From: Planctomycetaceae bacterium
Lineage (GTDB): Bacteria; Planctomycetota; Planctomycetia; Pirellulales; JAEUIK01
Assembly: GCA_015493185.1 (NCBI GenBank)
Contig: WGDQ01000640.1
Coordinates: 1 to 5,328, forward strand
DNA: 5,328 nt
Direction: 5' to 3'
Position numbers and translations under genes: made by a program. Shown one piece after another: positions 1-5,030 of this stretch. The notes under the pieces are model-generated. The model was given only the letters and a program-made list of their open reading frames with translations, was not told where the DNA came from and ran no database searches. Within the stretch, counting starts at the first letter, position 1, and each line of letters begins with the position of its first letter.

Positions 1-976
1 AAAGCGGAATGTCCGAAATCCGTTCGCGAAGCGGCGGCAGTTCGATGTTGATCACGTTGATTCGATAGTAAAGATCCTGCCGGAAACGGCCCTCGGCCAC
101 GAGCTGCTCTAAATCTTCATTCGTGGCCAGGATCACACGGGCATCAACGTGAAACGTCTTGGTGCCGCCCACCTGTTCGAATTCGAATTCTTGCAATACC
201 CGCAGCAGCTTGACCTGCAAGCCGGGGCTGGCTGTGCCGATTTCGTCGAGAAAGATCGTGCCACCGTCGGCCTGCATGAATTTGCCCATGCGGTCGGTCG
301 TAGCCCCGGTAAACGAACCGGCCACATGCCCAAATAGCTCGCTTTCCAACAAGTTCTCCGGCAGCGCACCGCAGGCCACTTCTACAAACGGTTTGTCGCG
401 CCGGCTGCTGTGGCGATGAATGGCCCGCGCGATGAGCGACTTGCCCGTGCCGCTTTCGCCCGTGATGAGCACGGTGGTTTTCGTATCGGCCACGCTCTCG
501 ACAAGGTCGAAGACGCGTCGCATCCGCGAGTCGCTGCCCACGATATTGTCCATGCCGAAGCGCAAATCGAGTTGTGCCTTCAGCGCGTTGTTTTCTTCCA
601 ACACCTCGCGTTGGTTCAGCGCCCGCTGAATTGCCAGATCGAGTTCGTCGTCGATCAAGGGTTTGGTCAGGAAGTCGAACGCGCCGCGACGAATGGCCTC
701 GACCGCCACTTCCACGTTGCCATAGCCGGTGATCAGAATGACCTCGGTCGTGGGGTGGTTCTCGCGCACCTTGGCCAGCAGGTCGAATCCATCGCCGTCG
801 TCGCCAAGGCGCACGTCGGCGAGCACCACGTCGTAGCTGTTTTTGCCCGTTAGGCGCAGTGCCTCTTCATACGAGCTGGCCGTATCGACGGCGTAGCCTT
901 GCTCTCGCAGCCACTCGGCCATCGAAGTGAGGATGTGGCGATCATCGTCAACCAGAAGCAGCGACCCGCGTTTCAT
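1..976 (-). CDS. Sigma-54-dependent response regulator, NtrC family (partial, C-terminus beyond window)
   Basis: Reading leftward from ATG 976, 325 codons stay open to the window edge. Residues 1-120 are a receiver domain: acidic DDD at 10-12, phospho-acceptor Asp54 in LADVRLG, Thr83 and Lys105 in FLTKP. A linker follows, then a sigma-54 AAA+ domain from about 145: Walker A GESGTGKS (173-180), sigma-54 contact loop GSFTGA (220-225), Walker B GGTIFLDEIG (238-247), sensor-I ATN (284-286), GRFRQDLYYR with the arginine-finger region (296-305) and LPPLRER (313-319). The missing end should carry the rest of the AAA+ lid and probably a Fis-type helix-turn-helix. In this family, phosphorylation drives oligomerisation and ATP hydrolysis that opens sigma-54 promoters. 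AGAGGT at 990-985, 8 nt before the ATG, supports the start. The contact loop has Ser for the usual Ala of GAFTGA. The cognate kinase and targets are not visible; family assignment is very secure. Confidence 0.96.
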   Translation of the reverse strand, partial: MKRGSLLLVDDDRHILTSMAEWLREQGYAVDTASSYEEALRLTGKNSYDVVLADVRLGDDGDGFDLLAKVRENHPTTEVILITGYGNVEVAVEAIRRGAFDFLTKPLIDDELDLAIQRALNQREVLEENNALKAQLDLRFGMDNIVGSDSRMRRVFDLVESVADTKTTVLITGESGTGKSLIARAIHRHSSRRDKPFVEVACGALPENLLESELFGHVAGSFTGATTDRMGKFMQADGGTIFLDEIGTASPGLQVKLLRVLQEFEFEQVGGTKTFHVDARVILATNEDLEQLVAEGRFRQDLYYRINVINIELPPLRERISDIPL

Positions 977-984
977 GTAGTTCT

Positions 985-990
985 ACCTCT
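985..990 (-). promoter_or_regulatory. Ribosome binding site of the NtrC-type regulator
   Basis: On the minus strand AGAGGT lies 8 nt before ATG 976. It is a good Shine-Dalgarno match in a standard position and fixes that ATG as the start, which also places the receiver domain beginning (MKRGSLLLVDDD) where the family expects it. Confidence 0.7.
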
Positions 991-1081
991 TCCCACAATG
1001 GCTGGCGCGTACCGATGCCGTGCGGCACCTGGTTCGTTCGCCGAAAATCCGTGGCGACTGTCGTGGCCGGACGCGTCAAAC

Positions 1082-1147
1082 GCAACGCACCGCTCACCTT
1101 CGCTAATTGAGAAGGGCCGGCCCGGCGCGTCGCTTGTTCTTGACAGC
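1082..1147 (+). repeat. Dispersed intergenic repeat, copy A
   Basis: Positions 1082-1099 read GCAACGCACCGCTCACCT, identical over 18 nt to 4480-4497 in copy B. Next comes a stem-loop, CCTTC (1097-1101) pairing with GAAGG (1111-1115) around a 9-nt loop starting GCT. The copy ends with TTGTTCTTGACAGC (1134-1147), matching TGTGTTCTTGGCAGC in copy B. The hairpin differs in sequence from copy B yet keeps five pairs, so structure seems conserved. It lies about 105 bp upstream of the NtrC-type start. Its nature (REP-like element, remnant of a small mobile element, or RNA) is unknown. Strand is nominal; both copies have the same orientation. Confidence 0.6.
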
Positions 1148-1265
1148 CGCTTTCGGGCCGCACGCCGCTGGGCAGGCGCGTCGGCCGACAACGGTGAGAC
1201 TTACCGCGCGGTCCGAAAACCGTGTGGGGAGAGGGGTTTCGCGGTGAAGCCACGGGCTGTCGTCA

Positions 1266-1296
1266 ATTATGTACGTCACGCGCTGTAGACGGTCAA
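1266..1296 (-). promoter_or_regulatory. Candidate sigma-70-type promoter for the NtrC-type regulator
   Basis: On the minus strand TTGACC (1296-1291) and CATAAT (1271-1266) match the -35 and -10 consensus at 5 of 6 bases each, in an AT-richer island (AATTATGTAC on the plus strand). The 19-bp spacer is longer than the ideal 17. A transcript from here would have a leader of roughly 280 nt running through repeat copy A before the NtrC-type gene. Sequence match only; planctomycete promoters may diverge from the E. coli consensus. Confidence 0.3.
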
Positions 1297-1388
1297 CGCG
1301 ATGCGGGTGTCGAAAAACCACAATCCACAAAAGCGTCGGAAAAAAGCGACGTTGGCCCACGATCTGAATGCAGAAAAGGCCTGACAGA

Positions 1389-1438
1389 CGATTCGACCGA
1401 CCCGATTCGAGTGCGCCGGTGACAACGGTTGGGTCGAA
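1389..1438. repeat. Direct repeat CGATTCGA plus 7-bp inverted repeat
   Basis: CGATTCGA occurs at 1389-1396 and 1403-1410, a 14-nt period. TTCGACC (1392-1398) is also the reverse complement of GGTCGAA (1432-1438), and CGACCC (1398-1403) of GGGTCG (1431-1436), so two alternative stems compete for the same right arm. This might be an operator or part of an untranslated RNA, or chance in GC-rich DNA. Confidence 0.35.
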
Positions 1439-1561
1439 GGGGGCCCCTCGGTGTGCCTGAGCGCCCATCCGCAGCGTTTGTACGCGTTTTAACGATTGTT
1501 GTCGCAGGCCGGTTTTGTTCCCCCACAATCCACATGCAGGCCGCTCGTCGAGTACGGCGCA

Positions 1562-1592
1562 CGCCTGGATTCCCCCTGCTCCGGGGGAGGCG
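1562..1592. repeat. Strong GC-rich stem-loop
   Basis: CGCCT (1562-1566) pairs with AGGCG (1588-1592), and CCCCC (1572-1576) with GGGGG (1583-1587), leaving a 6-nt loop and a 5-nt bulge: ten GC-rich pairs. It is followed on the plus strand by CACAAAAAG and ATAAAAAC, so it lacks the trailing T-run of an intrinsic terminator for rightward transcription; on the minus strand the T-rich stretch precedes the hairpin. Function unknown. Confidence 0.4.
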
Positions 1593-2170
1593 GGCGACAC
1601 AAAAAGTCGACATAAAAACAACGTGAGGGCAACAAGCGCCAATACAAGCAACGAAGAGAAAGCCTTGAGTTGTCTGAAGCCCCCTCACCCGATGCGCGGC
1701 AAGCCGCTGCGGGTCGAAAACCTGGTCGTTGGCGGTGTCCCGACAACCGCGTGTCCGCGAGCAGTATGCCCTTTGCCATAGGCACTCCCACAGTACAGGG
1801 CGAAGGCACTCGCTGGAGGGGGCTAACAGATATCAACAGGCGGGGCGGTTGCAATCGCCGCGGCTGCTGGCGTGGGGGGAACGGTTCTGGCCGCTCGGCA
1901 AAGGTCGCTTTGTTGGTCGGTGCCTGACGGTGGGGTATGGAATGCCGGGGCGAATTTCCCGGCTTGGCGTACGCATCCGGTCCGCATCGTCGATAAAATG
2001 ATGGTAGGATGTCACGCGGTGGTGCGAGCCGGCTTTTCCACGGTTCGTGTGGCGAGCGGCTGCTTTCAGCGGTAAGCACCCAGGCCGAAGCGCGACGTTG
2101 CCCATGACGGCTTCCGCTCAGTTTGCGCGTGCCGCGGGGCCGTAGACTTCGCATACTTTTTCGAGGCCCG

Positions 2171-2198
2171 TTGCGGTAGACGCGCAGGCCGCCTTAAT
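2171..2198 (+). promoter_or_regulatory. Candidate promoter of the NarL-type regulator
   Basis: TTGCGG (2171-2176) as -35 and CTTAAT (2193-2198, 4 of 6 consensus bases) as -10 are separated by 16 bp. They sit at the boundary between GC-rich DNA and the T-rich tract leading to the gene, giving a predicted leader of about 50 nt. The match is modest and no transcript evidence is available. Confidence 0.3.
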
Positions 2199-2200
2199 AG

Positions 2201-2230
2201 TTTTTTCTTTTCTCCTTTCTTTATCTCTCC
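2201..2230 (+). other. Pyrimidine tract in the leader of the NarL-type gene
   Basis: Thirty nucleotides contain a single purine (A at 2223), starting with six T, in otherwise GC-rich surroundings. The tract ends 23 nt before ATG 2254. It may act as a U/C-rich ribosomal S1-binding leader helping a start whose Shine-Dalgarno is weak (AAAGG at 2238-2242, 11 nt from the ATG). It could also be the U-run of a terminator, but I see no strong GC stem immediately before it. Confidence 0.5.
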
Positions 2231-2253
2231 ATTTGCCAAAGGCGATTTCGGAC

Positions 2254-2886
2254 ATGAGCATTCGGATCGTGATTGCCGACGACCACGAGGTGGTGCGCAA
2301 GGGGCTGATTAGCCTGTTGGACGATACGGCAATCGAGATAGTTGGCGAGGCCTCGAACGGCAACGAGGTGGTCGAGGTGACTGCGAATCAGAAGCCGGAT
2401 GTCGTGCTGCTCGACATTCGCATGGGAACCGACGACGGATTGGCGGCGCTCGAGCGTATTCGCAACGACTCGCCCGACACGCGGGTGGTGGTTCTCTCGA
2501 CGTATGACAATCCCACCTATATCGCGCGGGCCGTTACGCTAGGGGCAAGCGACTACCTGCTCAAAGGGTGCAGCCGCGAACAGCTTGTCGGCGCGATCAA
2601 GGCCGCGGCCGCCGGCGACACGACGCAACGCTCGGAAGAACTGCGACGCGTGGCCCGCACGATGCAAACAACCAAGACCCCGGGCGACGACGACGTGCCC
2701 CTGACGCAACGGGAAACGCAGGTGTTGCGGCACATTGCCTTGGGCCTGAGCAACAAGGAAATCGGCAAGTCGCTCTCGATCAGCGTTGAGACCGTGAAAG
2801 AGCACGTGCAAAACATTTTGCGCAAGATCCAAGCCTCGGACCGCACACAGGCGGCTGTCTGGGCGGTTCGCAAAGGGCTTGTCTGA
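2254..2886 (+). CDS. Response regulator, NarL/FixJ family with LuxR-type DNA-binding domain
   Basis: A complete two-domain transcription factor of 210 residues, the usual size of the family. Residues 3-120 are a receiver: acidic Asp9-Asp10, phospho-acceptor Asp54 in VVLLDIRMG, Ser82 in VLSTYD and Lys104 in YLLKG. A short linker leads to a GerE/LuxR helix-turn-helix at about 148-208 (LTQRETQVLRHIA, then LSNKEIGKSLSISVETVKEHV). Family members bind promoter DNA as dimers after phosphorylation by a histidine kinase. I chose ATG 2254 because MSIRIVIADDHEVV is the canonical opening; an in-frame TTG at 2233 would add seven unconserved residues. The Shine-Dalgarno is weak and the leader pyrimidine-rich. 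No kinase gene is adjacent, so partner and regulon are unknown. It is convergent with hisG and diverges from the NtrC-type gene across a 1.28-kb gap. Confidence 0.96.
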   Translation: MSIRIVIADDHEVVRKGLISLLDDTAIEIVGEASNGNEVVEVTANQKPDVVLLDIRMGTDDGLAALERIRNDSPDTRVVVLSTYDNPTYIARAVTLGASDYLLKGCSREQLVGAIKAAAAGDTTQRSEELRRVARTMQTTKTPGDDDVPLTQRETQVLRHIALGLSNKEIGKSLSISVETVKEHVQNILRKIQASDRTQAAVWAVRKGLV

Positions 2887-3066
2887 CTTCCGCTCGCACA
2901 CGCGCAGGGGGCAGAGAGAGGTCGCAATCGCACCGCGATCTTGGGCAACGGCGCCGCTGCTGAGTATCGGGCGACGCTTGCCGGGCACATTCCGGTCGCG
3001 GGGCGATTGGCAACCGACCGAGATCCGATAAGCGGTGCGGCCGGCGAGCGGCTATTGCTAACGGAT
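2887..3066. other. Convergent spacer between the response regulator and hisG
   Basis: 180 nt separate two converging stop codons. Inverted repeats are present: ATCGC (2927-2931) with GCGAT (2935-2939), and CGGTCG (2993-2998) with CGACCG (3015-3020) around a 16-nt loop. Neither is followed by a T-run on either strand, so a classical intrinsic terminator is not evident; transcription may end by a factor-dependent route or at the weaker stems. Confidence 0.4.
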
Positions 3067-3933
3067 TCACAGCCGGCAGTTTGTGATGCGGGTTTCCAGA
3101 ATGGCCGTTGCCCCGAGTTCTTCGAGGCGCTCCATGATTTCAATCACCTCGTTGCGCCGAACCATGACGCGGATGGCGCACCACTCGGTGTTTTCCAGCG
3201 TGCTGACCGTAGGCGATTCGAAGCCTGGCGTGATGGCTTCCGCCTCTTGAAGCTTGGAGCGGGGCACGTTGTACTCCAGCAACGAATAGGCCCTGGCGAT
3301 CACCACGCCTTCGAGCCGCCGCACAATGCGATCGGCCAGTTGCGGCTGGCGCTGCTGGCTGTTTTGAACGAGCACGGTTTCGTATCGACCGATTTCGGCC
3401 AACTCACGCAGGCGGTTGGCCGCCAATGTGCTGCCGGTTTCGATCAAGTCGACAATGGCATCAGCCACGCCCAGGCCGACCATGATTTCGACCGATCCGG
3501 AAAGCGTGACCGGTCGGGCCTTTGCGCCATGACGGCTGAGGAATTGCTGCGTGAGCACCGGAAAGCTGGTCGCGATGCGGCGGCCGTCGAGCTCGCGAGG
3601 GCTTTGAATCGGGCTGTCTTCCGGCACACAAACCGCGAGTCGGCAATTGCCGATGCCCAGCGACAACCGCGTGGTCAGGTCGACCTGCGCCTCGGCCACC
3701 AGGTCGCTGCCGGTGATGCCCAAATCGACGGCGCCTTCGGCACAAAGCACGGGAATGTCGTCTGTTCGCAAGAATGCGATCTCGACGGGCATCTCGCGGC
3801 AAAGGGCAAACAAACTTCGCGGCTGACGCCGAAAACTCAGCCCCGCCTCGTGCAGCAGTTGGACCGACGCATCGGCCAACCGCCCTTTGCTGGGAATGCC
3901 GATTCGCAGCTTGCTCGTCGCAGTACTTGTCAT
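3067..3933 (-). CDS. hisG: ATP phosphoribosyltransferase, long form (HisG)
   Basis: Catalyses the first committed step of histidine synthesis in the cytoplasm: ATP plus PRPP gives N1-(5-phosphoribosyl)-ATP and pyrophosphate. The 288-residue product opens with KLRIGIPSKGRL (8-19). The catalytic region contains FLRTDDIPVLCAEGAVDLGITGSDLV (54-79) and the family signature from Glu149 through VADAIVDLIETGSTL (156-170). The C-terminal HisG_C domain (about 212-286, with ITPGFESPTVSTL at 234-246) identifies the long form, which in known members forms hexamers, is feedback-inhibited by histidine and needs no HisZ partner. ATG 3933 begins 7 nt after the hisE stop, so the two genes are very likely co-transcribed, possibly with translational coupling since hisG has only a weak Shine-Dalgarno. 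No truncation or missing motif is seen. Confidence 0.97.
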   Translation of the reverse strand: MTSTATSKLRIGIPSKGRLADASVQLLHEAGLSFRRQPRSLFALCREMPVEIAFLRTDDIPVLCAEGAVDLGITGSDLVAEAQVDLTTRLSLGIGNCRLAVCVPEDSPIQSPRELDGRRIATSFPVLTQQFLSRHGAKARPVTLSGSVEIMVGLGVADAIVDLIETGSTLAANRLRELAEIGRYETVLVQNSQQRQPQLADRIVRRLEGVVIARAYSLLEYNVPRSKLQEAEAITPGFESPTVSTLENTEWCAIRVMVRRNEVIEIMERLEELGATAILETRITNCRL

Positions 3934-3940
3934 TGTAGTT

Positions 3941-4309
3941 TCACTCGTCGCCGCCGGGGCGATCTGCGGGCGGCTGCTTTTTGCGGGCCGCCTTTTCTTC
4001 TAGTCCAGAGACACCAAACCGCCGGGCCAGTTCGGCCTCGACCTCATTCAGGCCAACCTGCTTGTAACCGAGCAGTACGAACAAGTGGAAGATCAGGTCG
4101 GCCGCCTCGTGCACCACATGCTGATGCGCAGCGGCATCTTGTTCTCGGGCCGCCTCGATCACTTCGGCCGCCTCTTCTTCAATCTTCGCGCCGATGCGGT
4201 CTATGCCGCCCTCGATCAGTTGGGTGGTGTACGACCCCTGAGGTCGATTACGGCAGCGGTCTTCGACCACCGACATGAGCCGGGCCAGAACCGTCGGATC
4301 GTCGCTCAC
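3941..4309 (-). CDS. hisE: Phosphoribosyl-ATP pyrophosphatase (HisE)
   Basis: Second step of histidine synthesis: hydrolysis of phosphoribosyl-ATP to phosphoribosyl-AMP and pyrophosphate. The predicted protein has 122 residues and shows the MazG-like all-alpha fold motifs: KIEEEAAEV (42-50) with acidic Mg-binding positions, and HEAADLIFHLFVLL (67-80) with Glu68 and Asp71. It is a stand-alone HisE, not the HisI-HisE fusion common in other bacteria. The last 15 or so residues (KKQPPADRPGGDE) are charged and probably disordered. I chose GTG 4309 because AGGAGA (4324-4319) lies 9 nt upstream and the family homology begins just after it. The frame stays open to 4495 upstream, but that part is compositionally unlike HisE. 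An ATG at residue 12 of this model is a less likely start. It precedes hisG by 7 nt. Confidence 0.95.
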   Translation of the reverse strand: MSDDPTVLARLMSVVEDRCRNRPQGSYTTQLIEGGIDRIGAKIEEEAAEVIEAAREQDAAAHQHVVHEAADLIFHLFVLLGYKQVGLNEVEAELARRFGVSGLEEKAARKKQPPADRPGGDE

Positions 4310-4318
4310 GAGGTCTTC

Positions 4319-4324
4319 TCTCCT
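4319..4324 (-). promoter_or_regulatory. hisE: Ribosome binding site deciding the GTG start of hisE
   Basis: AGGAGA on the minus strand ends 9 nt before GTG 4309. This near-perfect Shine-Dalgarno rules against the far upstream start at 4495 and explains use of a GTG codon. Confidence 0.75.
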
Positions 4325-4459
4325 GCACTGCGAATCGTGCTTCGCCTTGCGGCTCCATTTGCACCGTTGCCGTACACCCCCAACCAACGAACCGTCGACG
4401 GGGGGCGACGGGACCGACCGCAGCCCGACCGCGGTGGAATGAACCACCTGTCGGTGGCT

Positions 4460-4496
4460 GGCAACGCACGCTCCCGCCGGCAACGCACCGCTCACC
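4460..4496 (+). repeat. Tandem pair of GGCAACGCAC units
   Basis: GGCAACGCAC occurs at 4460-4469 followed by GCTCCC, and at 4479-4488 followed by CGCTCACC, a 19-nt period. The second unit is the left end of repeat copy B, so this looks like partial duplication of the element's terminus. Copy A has one unit only. Confidence 0.55.
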
Positions 4497-4535
4497 TCGG
4501 CTCAGCGAGGGGGGTGTTCTTGTGTTCTTGGCAGC
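4480..4535 (+). repeat. Dispersed intergenic repeat, copy B
   Basis: GCAACGCACCGCTCACCT (4480-4497) is identical to 1082-1099 in copy A. A stem-loop follows, CCTCG (4495-4499) with CGAGG (4506-4510) around GCTCAG, at the same place as the CCTTC/GAAGG stem of copy A; differing bases are paired in both. The right part, TGTGTTCTTGGCAGC (4521-4535), matches TTGTTCTTGACAGC of copy A. It lies about 170 bp upstream of the hisE start. The two copies are direct repeats about 3.4 kb apart, flanking the NarL-type and histidine genes. No transposase is present. Confidence 0.6.
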
Positions 4536-4566
4536 ATGCGTCCTGTGTTCCTGGCAACCAGCGCTG
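4514..4566 (+). repeat. Short tandem repeats around TGTGTTC
   Basis: GTGTTCTT is repeated back to back at 4514-4521 and 4522-4529. A longer unit of 23-nt period follows: TGTGTTCTTGGCAGC (4521-4535) and TGTGTTCCTGGCAACC (4544-4559), identical at 13 of the first 15 positions. These extend the right side of repeat copy B and point to local duplication. Confidence 0.5.
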
Positions 4567-4702
4567 TCGGCACATCGCGCCTTTGGCAAAGCGAGGTGCC
4601 CGGGGGCGAGGGAACCCCGCGTTGCCGGGTTGCCCATTGGCAGATAGGCTGCAATGTAGGCCGTTTGCGGCACGCTGGCAATCCACCCCGTACGGCATCG
4701 CT

Positions 4703-4742
4703 GGTGCACACGGCACCCTCTCGCTCGGCGGCCCGCCGAGCG
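4703..4742. repeat. Two adjacent GC stem-loops, one of 9 perfect base pairs
   Basis: GGTGC (4703-4707) pairs with GCACC (4713-4717) around five bases. Four bases later CGCTCGGCG (4722-4730) pairs perfectly with CGCCGAGCG (4734-4742) around a 3-nt loop, the most stable hairpin I see in the window. No T-run follows on either strand, so an intrinsic terminator is not supported. It may be part of a structured RNA or a REP-like palindrome. Confidence 0.5.
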
Positions 4743-4799
4743 GCGCTCCGAACGAACCATTTCGGTACGCGGTCCCTTATTGCCCGTTGCGAGCTTAAA

Positions 4800-4829
4800 G
4801 GGCCTTTTGAACAAAGCGAAAAACGGCCC
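4800..4829. repeat. Stem-loop upstream of miaA
   Basis: GGGCC and TTTT (4800-4808) pair with AAAA and GGCCC (4819-4829), with a small bulge and a 10-nt loop. On the minus strand the right arm is followed by TTTAAG, a poor terminator tail; on the plus strand by a G-run. No gene ends nearby, so a terminator role is doubtful. Confidence 0.35.
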
Positions 4830-4837
4830 GGGGGCGA

Positions 4838-4860
4838 GCCTTTGATCTGTTCGGAAAGGC
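4838..4860. repeat. Perfect 6-bp stem-loop upstream of miaA
   Basis: GCCTTT (4838-4843) pairs with AAAGGC (4855-4860) around an 11-nt loop, directly after the 4800-4829 hairpin. If miaA is transcribed from further left, both would lie in its leader RNA. Function not known. Confidence 0.35.
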
Positions 4861-4920
4861 CGCGGGAGCCCCGTCCTTGGAAATCGCCAGCCGATGGGTA
4901 CGTCCTACAAGCACCTGGTT

Positions 4921-4952
4921 GGGCATCTCGGTTGCCCGATATGCCCCGATAT
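4921..4952 (+). promoter_or_regulatory. Direct repeats and alternative stems in the miaA upstream region
   Basis: GCCCGATAT (4934-4942) recurs as CCCCGATAT (4944-4952), a 10-bp period, about one helical turn, suitable for a tandem operator. In addition GGGCA (4921-4925) can pair with TGCCC (4933-4937), or GGGCAT (4921-4926) with ATGCCC (4941-4946): two mutually exclusive hairpins. This ends about 80 nt before the miaA ATG. Either a protein-binding site or a leader switch is possible; neither is demonstrated. Confidence 0.3.
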
Positions 4953-5030
4953 ATCTGGTTTGCCTGCTGCTGGCAGATGTGTAGCAGATACAGGATCTAC
5001 TCGAAAACGTCGAAAAAGATTGGCCATTTG

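Larger units (their letters stand above)
977..2253. other. 1.28-kb region without a convincing gene
   Basis: This separates the divergent NtrC-type and NarL-type regulator genes. Open frames exist on both strands, but their translations are rich in Arg, Pro and Ser, show no recognisable domain, overlap one another and lack good ribosome sites. I see no tRNA, rRNA, tmRNA or RNase P signature. What it holds: repeat copy A (1082-1147), a candidate leftward promoter (1266-1296), direct and inverted repeats at 1389-1438, a strong GC hairpin at 1562-1592 beside an A-rich patch (1600-1620), and the promoter and pyrimidine leader of the NarL-type gene at the right end. It could carry an unrecognised non-coding RNA or a decayed gene; neither can be shown from sequence alone. 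Confidence 0.6.
4310..5030. other. 721-nt divergent spacer between hisE and miaA, rich in stem-loops
   Basis: No convincing gene: open frames here give low-complexity Arg/Pro/Gly-rich translations with no domain. It must contain the promoters of the leftward hisE-hisG unit and perhaps of rightward miaA, but no clear -35/-10 pair stands out. It holds GGTGG/CCACC/GGTGG alternating stems (4433-4457), repeat copy B with local tandem repeats (4460-4566), adjacent hairpins at 4703-4742, two more at 4800-4860, and an alternative-pairing segment with direct repeats at 4921-4952. The density of structure suggests an RNA element or decayed repeats rather than protein. Confidence 0.6.

Noticed and set aside
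178..190. GAATTC repeated twice
   Set aside because: It encodes the Glu-Phe-Glu-Phe stretch inside the AAA+ domain and is explained by coding.
410..853. 147-codon rightward open frame
   Set aside because: Antisense shadow of the NtrC-type receiver and linker, with no recognisable domain.
1103..1651. 182-codon leftward frame with a hydrophobic N-terminus
   Set aside because: The start MLVLALVALTLFLCRLF looks like a signal peptide, but the start codon is TTG without a ribosome site. The rest has no protein-like pattern, and the frame ends inside repeat copy A.
1489..2154. 221-codon leftward frame
   Set aside because: Arg/Pro/Ser-rich low-complexity translation, no domain, no ribosome site, overlapping other equally poor frames.
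977..2253. tRNA, tmRNA, RNase P RNA, SRP RNA or CRISPR array
   Set aside because: No T-loop consensus, no conserved core motifs of these RNAs, and no regularly spaced repeats were seen.
2941..4278. 445-codon rightward open frame
   Set aside because: It lies antisense to hisG and hisE, which have full family motifs; its translation is Arg/Gln/His-rich with no domain. Long antisense frames are expected in GC-rich coding DNA.
4310..4495. 62-codon N-terminal extension of hisE
   Set aside because: Composition unlike HisE, while GTG 4309 has a near-perfect Shine-Dalgarno and family homology begins there.
4800..4860. Intrinsic terminator pair
   Set aside because: Stems are present but lack a proper T-run on either strand, and no gene ends nearby.
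4977..5030. Upstream in-frame ATG for miaA
   Set aside because: It would add 18 basic residues not matching the family; ATG 5031 gives the normal distance to the P-loop.
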